From: an uncultured Roseiflexaceae bacterium
GTDB lineage: Bacteria > Chloroflexota > Chloroflexia > Chloroflexales > Roseiflexaceae
Assembly: GCA_903868295.1 (NCBI GenBank)
Contig: CAIPUQ010000228.1
Location: 1 to 5,966, forward strand
Length of the DNA: 5,966 nt
Direction of reading: 5' to 3'
Part shown: piece after piece, positions 1 to 4,778 of the stretch
How the letters are laid out: the number at the start of each line of letters is the position of its first letter
Position numbering within the stretch: the first letter of the stretch is position 1
Translations under genes and position numbers: made by a program
The notes under the pieces: model-generated
Told to the model about the DNA's origin: nothing
Databases searched by the model: none
What the model saw: the letters and a program-made list of their open reading frames with translations, nothing else

Positions 1-1
1 G

Positions 2-727
2 CTGGTAGTGGTTGCACCGTTGTTGGCATGGTGGATCCGCAAATCACCCGCAGATGTGGGAGCGACGGTCGATGGCTTGCCGGCGGCGACGAGTAATACC
101 GTGCGCGCTGTGCCGTTGGGCATGGTACGTGATGTGTTACGCGAGCAGGGATTTTGGGTGTTGGTGGCAGCGTTTTTGGCATCCACATGCGCATTGGTAG
201 TGGTGCTCCAAACGTTTGTCCCGCTGCTGATAGACCGCGGTTACGCACCGGCGGACGCCGCCTGGTATGCAGCCACTGCCGGTGTTTTGGCGTTGCCCAG
301 TCGTCTGTTGTTTACCCCATTGGGGACATACTTTTCGCGCTATACCTTGGCGACGGTGTTGTGTGTGATGCAGGGGTTGGCGCTGGTTGCGTTGATGCTG
401 TTGCCTGGATTGTGGGGGGTATGGGGCTGTGTGGTGTTGTTTGGACTAAGCTTCGGCGCAATTACGCCCGCACGCGCGGCATTATTTGCCGATCGCTATG
501 GGGTCAGCATTTACGGTGCGTTGAGTGGCATCCTGGCGCTGGTATTGACGCTCGCACGGGCAGTCATGCCTGTGCTGGTCGAACTGGTACGTGAACAGAG
601 CGGGGACTACCGGGGTATCTATATCTGGGTGGGCATCTTCAGCGCAGTCGGGTCGCTTGGGATCGCAGTCGTGCCCGCTCTGCGACAGAGCGGGCACAAA
701 CGGTCAAGCCATACGCACGCCGATTAG
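2..727 (+). CDS. MFS transporter, C-terminal half (5' end outside window)
   Basis: This is the C-terminal part of a major facilitator superfamily permease, an inner-membrane secondary transporter; its substrate cannot be told from this half. The frame is open from the window edge (the codons before the GTG at 8 read Leu-Val), so the true start lies upstream. Numbering from position 8, a hydrophobic end (residues 1-10, probably TM6) and a charged/polar central loop (11-48) are followed by six hydrophobic segments at about 49-70, 84-105, 113-132, 136-156, 168-194 and 203-224, which is the TM7-12 half of a 12-TM MFS protein. The segments LLIDRGYAPADAAWYAAT and PARAALFADRYG (loop after TM10) resemble those of MFS_1 exporters and monocarboxylate/oxalate-type carriers. 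The protein ends in a short basic/polar tail. Its stop codon overlaps the stop of the convergent gene by 4 bp, and a perfect hairpin lies inside its last codons. MFS membership is well supported; specificity is unknown. Confidence 0.85.
   Translation: MVVVAPLLAWWIRKSPADVGATVDGLPAATSNTVRAVPLGMVRDVLREQGFWVLVAAFLASTCALVVVLQTFVPLLIDRGYAPADAAWYAATAGVLALPSRLLFTPLGTYFSRYTLATVLCVMQGLALVALMLLPGLWGVWGCVVLFGLSFGAITPARAALFADRYGVSIYGALSGILALVLTLARAVMPVLVELVREQSGDYRGIYIWVGIFSAVGSLGIAVVPALRQSGHKRSSHTHAD
671..697. repeat. Perfect 12-bp inverted repeat (3-nt loop) inside the MFS 3' end
   Basis: GTGCCCGCTCTG (671-682), loop CGA, then CAGAGCGGGCAC (686-697) form a perfect GC-rich hairpin. It sits exactly on nine in-frame codons of the MFS gene (residues VPALRQSGH, end of TM12). 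No T-run follows on either strand, so it is not a textbook intrinsic terminator. Because it lies 27 nt before the overlapping convergent stop codons, with no other intergenic space, it may still act as a transcription-end or mRNA 3'-stabilising structure. That role is inferred. Confidence 0.6.
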
Positions 728-1965
728 GCCAGTGCGTTCAGGGCAGTGAGGAGCCGATCGATCTCTTGGGTGGTGTTGTAATGCACCAACCCGATGCGTA
801 CCATGCCGCCCTTGTCTTCGACGCCGAGGCGTTCGGTCAAGTTCAACGCATAGTAATTACCATCCCACACAAAAATGCCCGCGGCAGCTAATGCCACAGC
901 AACCGCATGCGGTGTGTGTTTGGCCATACGGATCGCCACGGTGGGTGTCCGCTTGCCGAACTCGCTGCTGTCGCTGATGCCGTAGAAGGTCAGCCCAGGG
1001 ATTTTGAGCAGACCACGAATCATGTATTCGCTGAGTTCTCGTTCGTAGGCTTGGATGGCATGCATCGCGTAGTCTACTGCTGCGCGGCGCGTTGCGAACG
1101 GCTTGCCTGCGGTGCGTGTGCCTAACTCGGCGAGATAGTCGATGGCGGCAGTGACCCCAGCCATGACTTCGTGGTTCTTTGTGCCGGTCTCCCAACGCTC
1201 GGTCGAATCGTTGCCGGCAGGGCGGACCTTGTACGCAGCGATGCCTTCGAGGTGGGCTTTTTTGCCGTAGATTGTCCCACTGTGTGGCGCAAAGAATTTG
1301 TAGGGCGAGCAGGCCAAAAAGTCGACGTCGAGGTCTTTGACGTCGATGGGGCCGTGGGGTGCGTAGTGCACGGCATCGACAAATACCATGGCGCCTACTG
1401 CGCGGCCCAGTTTGACCGCTGCCTTGATGTCGTTGATGGTCCCGACCGCATTGGATGCGACACCCACCGCGATGAGTTTGGTTTTGGCGTTGACTTTGCT
1501 GGCGAAATCGGCCATATCCAGCGTGCAGTCCTCGACATCGACATCGACTTCACGGATGACCACGCCGAGTTCCTTGAGGGCATGCCACGGAGCAACATTG
1601 GCATCGTGGTCGAGCTTGGTAGTGACTATCTCGTCGCCAGGTTTGAGGGTGCGCCCGATTGCGCGTGCCAACGCGAACGTCAATGTGGTCATGTTTGCGC
1701 CGAACATGACTTCGTCTGGCGCACAGCCGAGGAAGTCTGCCATCGCTTCGCGTGCCGCGCCGATTGTTGCGTCGGTGCGCTGGCTGGTCAAAAATGATCC
1801 GTGGGTGTTTGCATTGGAGTGGCGTAGGTAATTGCTGATTGCGTCAATCACGCCGTTAGGGACTTGGGTGCCGCCGGGTCCGTCGAAAAAAACTGCCGGC
1901 TGATTGTTGACCTGTTCGGCCAATGCGGGGAACTGACTCCGAATCCATGCGAGATCGAGTGTCAT
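724..1965 (-). CDS. Cysteine desulfurase-like PLP enzyme, VC1184 subfamily
   Basis: This is a fold-type I, aminotransferase class V protein of 413 residues, probably cytosolic. It resembles the 'cysteine desulfurase-like, VC1184' subfamily (TIGR01976). Residues FFDGPGGTQVP at 27-37 form the N-terminal signature; H120 in LDHDAN should stack on the PLP ring; D197 in FVDAVH should contact the pyridine nitrogen; K223 in CSPYKFFAPHSG is the expected Schiff-base lysine; ETGTKNHE at 259-266 is the usual following motif; and VRIGLVHYNT at 389-398 marks the C-terminal domain. The active-site cysteine of true SufS/CsdA enzymes (context RxGxHCAQP) is not seen: the matching stretch here is roughly VWDGNYYALN (366-375). 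Desulfurase activity is therefore doubtful, and a related C-S lyase or aminotransferase-like reaction is possible. I chose the ATG at 1965 rather than the in-frame ATG at 2016 because AAAGGAAG lies 5 nt before it and the family N-terminus begins there. The 3' end overlaps the MFS stop. Confidence 0.88.
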   Translation of the reverse strand: MTLDLAWIRSQFPALAEQVNNQPAVFFDGPGGTQVPNGVIDAISNYLRHSNANTHGSFLTSQRTDATIGAAREAMADFLGCAPDEVMFGANMTTLTFALARAIGRTLKPGDEIVTTKLDHDANVAPWHALKELGVVIREVDVDVEDCTLDMADFASKVNAKTKLIAVGVASNAVGTINDIKAAVKLGRAVGAMVFVDAVHYAPHGPIDVKDLDVDFLACSPYKFFAPHSGTIYGKKAHLEGIAAYKVRPAGNDSTERWETGTKNHEVMAGVTAAIDYLAELGTRTAGKPFATRRAAVDYAMHAIQAYERELSEYMIRGLLKIPGLTFYGISDSSEFGKRTPTVAIRMAKHTPHAVAVALAAAGIFVWDGNYYALNLTERLGVEDKGGMVRIGLVHYNTTQEIDRLLTALNALA

Positions 1966-1970
1966 GTGCG

Positions 1971-1978
1971 CTTCCTTT
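1971..1978 (-). promoter_or_regulatory. Ribosome binding site of the PLP-enzyme gene
   Basis: On the minus strand AAAGGAAG lies 5 nt before the ATG at 1965. It decides the start: the in-frame ATG at 2016 would lie upstream of the candidate -10 box and next to the hairpin at 2021-2052. Confidence 0.7.
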
Positions 1979-1999
1979 GTCTGTAACTGGGTGTGTCGT

Positions 2000-2008
2000 A
2001 TTCTAGCA
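2000..2008 (-). promoter_or_regulatory. Candidate extended -10 promoter for the PLP-enzyme gene
   Basis: On the minus strand TGCTAGAAT matches an extended -10 element (TGn followed by a TATAAT-like hexamer, 5 of 6). It is 34 nt before the ATG at 1965, which gives a short leader of about 25-30 nt. The -35 position falls in the right-hand edge of the neighbouring hairpin and shows no consensus, as is common for extended -10 promoters. This is inferred from sequence only. Confidence 0.4.
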
Positions 2009-2020
2009 TTATTCACACAA

Positions 2021-2052
2021 CACGCCGTCGGAGGTCCTCCTCCGACGGCGTG
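2021..2052 (-). terminator. Strong hairpin, probable terminator of the yccF-like gene
   Basis: CACGCCGTCGGAGG (2021-2034) and CCTCCGACGGCGTG (2039-2052) are perfect reverse complements with a 4-nt loop. The hairpin begins 22 bp after the yccF-like stop codon. In the minus direction it is followed by TTGTGTG, a weak U-rich tail; in the plus direction no T-run follows. It would end yccF transcription and shield the downstream PLP-enzyme promoter from readthrough. Confidence 0.65.
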
Positions 2053-2074
2053 CCATATTCAGGAATACATGGAT

Positions 2075-2485
2075 TTAGTTGCGTGTCAGCAACAGCACTG
2101 CAGCGGCCCGATTGATCATCCAGAAGCTCACGGGGAGCAAAATGACGGACGATCCAAACAACCACGCCAGGGTCAACCATAGCGCACTGAACCACCATCC
2201 CACAAAAATGAAATAGAGCGCGCGGAGTATCATCGGGTACTGCGGCGTATTGACGACTCGGACAACGCCGCGTTCGTCCACCATCGTGACATACTCTCTG
2301 CCGCGCAACGTCGTGACCTGTGGCAGCGCATTGAGCATGATGATGCCAATGGGCAACCCGATGATGCTGATGGACAGCACCCAGGCAATCGCAGTCCAAA
2401 TGCCACTGAGCCACCACCCAAGCAAGAGAAACCAGAGAATCCGAAAGATGAGGTTGGGTGCGTGTTGTGTGTGTATGGTGGTCAT
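2075..2485 (-). CDS. yccF: YccF-family inner-membrane protein (DUF307)
   Basis: This is a small integral membrane protein of 136 residues; the biochemical role of the YccF family is not established. Two similar halves are visible. Residues 11-60 begin NLIFRILWF and contain LLGWWLSGIW and SIIGLPIGI, close to the YccF signature. Residues 85-134 repeat the pattern with FVGWWFSALW and VILLPVSFW. A polar linker (REYVTMVDERG, around 63-73) joins them. Each half has one or two hydrophobic helices around a GWW motif. I chose the ATG at 2485 because AAAAGGAGA ends 5 nt before it; the longer reading from 2539 adds 18 hydrophilic residues with no such site. E. coli YccF is about 148 residues, so the length fits. 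The gene is transcribed divergently from the lipid-kinase operon and is probably monocistronic, with the hairpin at 2021-2052 closing it. Confidence 0.82.
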   Translation of the reverse strand: MTTIHTQHAPNLIFRILWFLLLGWWLSGIWTAIAWVLSISIIGLPIGIIMLNALPQVTTLRGREYVTMVDERGVVRVVNTPQYPMILRALYFIFVGWWFSALWLTLAWLFGSSVILLPVSFWMINRAAAVLLLTRN

Positions 2486-2490
2486 GTATG

Positions 2491-2499
2491 TCTCCTTTT
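2491..2499 (-). promoter_or_regulatory. Ribosome binding site of the yccF-like gene
   Basis: On the minus strand AAAAGGAGA, a near-perfect Shine-Dalgarno sequence, ends 5 nt before the ATG at 2485 and fixes that start over the upstream ATG at 2539. A weak possible -10 (GATAGT, minus strand, 2519-2524) would give a leader of about 27 nt, but no good -35 accompanies it. Confidence 0.75.
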
Positions 2500-2543
2500 C
2501 TATACCGCTGGTACGCAGACTATCATGGGATTGTTGCATCGGC

Positions 2544-2549
2544 TATAAT
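2544..2549 (+). promoter_or_regulatory. Candidate -10 box for the lipid kinase-M20-Fe-S operon
   Basis: TATAAT is an exact -10 consensus, in the 132-bp divergent gap. The best -35 at an acceptable distance is CTATCA (2520-2525, 18-nt spacer), only 3 of 6 matches, so an activator or a different sigma preference may apply. Transcription would start near 2556, leaving a leader of about 60 nt before the ATG at 2618. I see no convincing operator palindrome in the gap. Confidence 0.45.
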
Positions 2550-2605
2550 GGGTGCATTCCACCTTTACCCCCTATCGTGACCGTGACTGGCGAACCCGTT
2601 CGGTC

Positions 2606-2612
2606 AGAGGAG
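2606..2612 (+). promoter_or_regulatory. Ribosome binding site of the lipid kinase gene
   Basis: AGAGGAG ends 5 nt before the ATG at 2618. It supports that start over the upstream in-frame ATG at 2552, which lies next to the -10 box and at or before the predicted transcription start. Confidence 0.75.
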
Positions 2613-2617
2613 CAGAC

Positions 2618-3532
2618 ATGTCAACGACGACCATTATTCTGAATCCCTGGGCTGGCCGCGGCAAGGCCGGCCGTCGTCAAGCAGCGCTCGAAGCGGCTCT
2701 GCAGAGCGCCGGGATTGCCTATACCCTGGTGCGCACGAACGGCCGGGGTCATGCTACCCAACTCGCCCGCGAAGCGGTGTTGGCAGGTAGTGATGCGGTC
2801 ATTGCAATCGGCGGCGACGGTACGCTCAACGAAGTCGTCAATGGGGTCGTCGAAGGCAATCAAGCCAGTGGGCGACGGGCAGCGTTTGGCGTCATCCCGC
2901 TCGGCACCGGTAGTGACTTCGTGAAGGTACTCGAAAATGTGGCAGCTGATGATATCGAAGGCGGGATTCGCCGGATACTCGAGAACCGGCGGCGACCAAT
3001 TGACTTGGGCCTCGTAGAGGTCCCTGGTCAAGTCAAACGGTACCTGCTCAATGCAGTGGGCGCTGGTTTCGATGCGCAAGCAGCGGCCGAAGCGCTCAAA
3101 TTCAAACGGCTAACGGGCTGGTTGGTCTATTATTTGGCGATTCTCAAGGCATTGATTAACTACAAAGCATTTCCGATGAAGATTTCGTTCCGAGACGAAG
3201 TCGTCGAGCGCCGCATGATGTTCTGCACCATTGCCAATGGACGGTGCCAAGGGGCTGGGTTTTGGCTGACTCCCGATGCCCACATCGATGACGGACAAAT
3301 GGATATCTGTATGGTAGATATGCTGGGTGTCATTAAGGTATTGCAGTACATCCCACTGATCCAAAAAGCCGCGCACACAAACCTGCCGGAAGTACGGATG
3401 GAACGCACACCGCTGATTCATATTTCCTGCGAAAACGACCTGCCCGTCGCCATCGATGGCGAAGTCGTGAGTACAACAGCACGTGACATAACGGTAACTG
3501 CGTGCCCGGGTATTGTCGATTTGTTGCATTAG
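2618..3532 (+). CDS. Diacylglycerol/lipid kinase, YegS/Rv2252/BmrU type
   Basis: This is a 304-residue soluble or membrane-peripheral kinase of the DAGK-catalytic family. By family it transfers the ATP gamma-phosphate to diacylglycerol or a related lipid, recycling DAG to phosphatidic acid. The N-terminal nucleotide-binding domain has NPWAGRGKAG (9-18, the NPxxG start signature), GGDGTLNEVVNG (65-76, ATP-binding loop and catalytic aspartate region) and PLGTGSDF (94-101; the family more often has GTGNDF). The C-terminal beta domain has NAVGAGFDA (145-153), ANGRCQGAGFWLTPDA (207-222) followed by DDGQMDI (224-230), and AIDGEV (278-283). The length of about 300 residues is normal and all main motifs are present, so it should be active. 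It is the first gene of the operon; the next gene's ribosome binding site overlaps its stop codon. The exact lipid substrate cannot be told from sequence. Confidence 0.93.
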   Translation: MSTTTIILNPWAGRGKAGRRQAALEAALQSAGIAYTLVRTNGRGHATQLAREAVLAGSDAVIAIGGDGTLNEVVNGVVEGNQASGRRAAFGVIPLGTGSDFVKVLENVAADDIEGGIRRILENRRRPIDLGLVEVPGQVKRYLLNAVGAGFDAQAAAEALKFKRLTGWLVYYLAILKALINYKAFPMKISFRDEVVERRMMFCTIANGRCQGAGFWLTPDAHIDDGQMDICMVDMLGVIKVLQYIPLIQKAAHTNLPEVRMERTPLIHISCENDLPVAIDGEVVSTTARDITVTACPGIVDLLH

Positions 3533-3535
3533 GAC
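3531..3535 (+). promoter_or_regulatory. Ribosome binding site of the M20 gene, overlapping the kinase stop
   Basis: AGGAC shares bases with the TAG stop (3530-3532) of the lipid kinase and lies 4 nt before the ATG at 3540. This favours that start over the in-frame ATG at 3513, which lies inside the kinase gene, and suggests translational coupling. Confidence 0.6.
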
Positions 3536-3539
3536 GTGC

Positions 3540-4778
3540 ATGATTGATCATAATCAGCTCCACCGCGACCTCGCGACGCTCGCCTCCATCGTCGAACCAG
3601 GGTGTGCCGGGACGACACGTCGAGCATTCACTCCAGCACACGCCGCGGGGCGGGAATGGCTGACGACGCAGTTTGCGGCAGCAGGGCTCGAGACGACGAC
3701 GGATGCCGGCGGCAATTTGATCGGTCGGCGAGCGGGCAGCGCAGCGCTCCCACCTATCGTGATTGGGTCACACAGCGACACGGTGATGGCGGGTGGGATG
3801 TACGACGGTGCACTGGGCGTGTTGTCTGGGTTGGCGGTCGCTCGTGCGTTGCAGCACTCAGGCCGGGTGCTGCGCCACCCACTCGAAGTCGTCGATTTCC
3901 TCGCCGAAGAATCGACACCGATGGGTTCGCTTATCGGCAGTACGGCGATGTGTGTCGGCCTGGACGAAGTCACGTTGTCACTCGAAATCCCTGGGTGGGG
4001 CAGGTTGTCTGACGCGCTGATGCGCAGCGGGGGTAATCCGCATGCAGCCCAGCGTGCATTGCGACAGCGTGGGGAGATTGCCGCGTATCTCGAAGTCCAC
4101 ATCGAACAAGGGCCATTCCTCGAAGCGGCACACCAGCCGATTGCTGCGGTGACGGGCATTGTGGGTATCCGCCGTGCAGATATCATCTGCCGTGGACGCC
4201 CGGATCATTCCGGCACAGCAGCGATGACGATGCGCCATGATGCACTCGCCGCTGTTGCCCACGTCATCACCGCGGCCGAGGCTGCCGCTCGTGCGATACC
4301 GGGTACGGTTGCTACCGTCGGCGCATTGACCATCAGCCCCAATCAGTCCAATGTGGTGCCTGCTGCTGTCCGCTTTTCGGTCGAAATGCGCAGTCTGCTG
4401 TGGGCAGACGTCGAGACGCTCTGGGCGCAGATCCATGCGACGCTGGATTCTGCCTGTCGGTCTCGCGGGGTGTCGGTCGAAATCGAAATGATCCACGACT
4501 CTGCCCCTGTGACGTTTGCGCCGGAGCTCGTCGACATCGTTAGTCGTGCCTGTGTGACTGCCGCAGGCAGTAGCGTGCGGCTCTCGAGCGGTGCCGGTCA
4601 TGATGCGAGCCTGATGGCAGGCATCGGACCTGCCGGCATGATTTTTGTGCGGACCAAGGACGGTCGGAGTCATTGTCCCGAGGAGTACGCTGCTCCGGCT
4701 GATATTAATGGCGCTGTAGATGCGCTGGCTCTCGCAGTATTGCATATTGATGCCCGGGAGAGAGATTTGGTTGTATGA
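3540..4778 (+). CDS. Zn-dependent M20 amidohydrolase, hydantoinase/carbamoylase family
   Basis: This is a 412-residue, probably cytosolic enzyme of peptidase family M20, in the amidase/hydantoinase/carbamoylase group (TIGR01879) that includes N-carbamoyl-L-amino-acid hydrolase, beta-ureidopropionase-like enzymes and allantoate amidohydrolase. These hydrolyse carbamoyl or ureido groups to ammonia, CO2 and an amine, feeding nitrogen salvage. Expected bimetal ligands are all visible: H78 in GSHSDTV, D89 in GGMYDGALGV, E123/E124 in FLAEES, H187 in EVHIEQGP and H378 in GRSHCPEE. The dimerisation/lid domain (about 210-325) carries GRPDHSGTAAM (H223), NQSNVVP (N271) and EMRS (R284), positions used for substrate binding in the family, and SSGAGHDASLM (349-359) is present. 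Length is typical, so it is probably active. Substrate cannot be assigned: AllC, carbamoylase and ureidopropionase share these motifs, and no allantoin, hydantoin or pyrimidine genes are adjacent. It begins 7 bp after the kinase stop and overlaps the next gene by 4 bp (ATGA). Confidence 0.92.
   Translation: MIDHNQLHRDLATLASIVEPGCAGTTRRAFTPAHAAGREWLTTQFAAAGLETTTDAGGNLIGRRAGSAALPPIVIGSHSDTVMAGGMYDGALGVLSGLAVARALQHSGRVLRHPLEVVDFLAEESTPMGSLIGSTAMCVGLDEVTLSLEIPGWGRLSDALMRSGGNPHAAQRALRQRGEIAAYLEVHIEQGPFLEAAHQPIAAVTGIVGIRRADIICRGRPDHSGTAAMTMRHDALAAVAHVITAAEAAARAIPGTVATVGALTISPNQSNVVPAAVRFSVEMRSLLWADVETLWAQIHATLDSACRSRGVSVEIEMIHDSAPVTFAPELVDIVSRACVTAAGSSVRLSSGAGHDASLMAGIGPAGMIFVRTKDGRSHCPEEYAAPADINGAVDALALAVLHIDARERDLVV

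Noticed and set aside
1171..1797. Open frames of 208 and 147 codons on the plus strand opposite the PLP-enzyme gene
   Set aside because: They lie wholly within a well-supported gene on the other strand, with no family motif or ribosome binding site noticed.
2013..2417. Overlapping minus-strand frame of 134 codons across the yccF-like gene and the hairpin
   Set aside because: It is out of frame with the YccF reading, reads through the terminator hairpin and has no membrane or family pattern.
2579..2605. Interrupted inverted repeat before the lipid kinase (GACCG...CGGTC around CGAACCCGTTCG)
   Set aside because: The paired stretches are short and interrupted by an 8-nt bulge, so it is too weak to call an operator or riboswitch.
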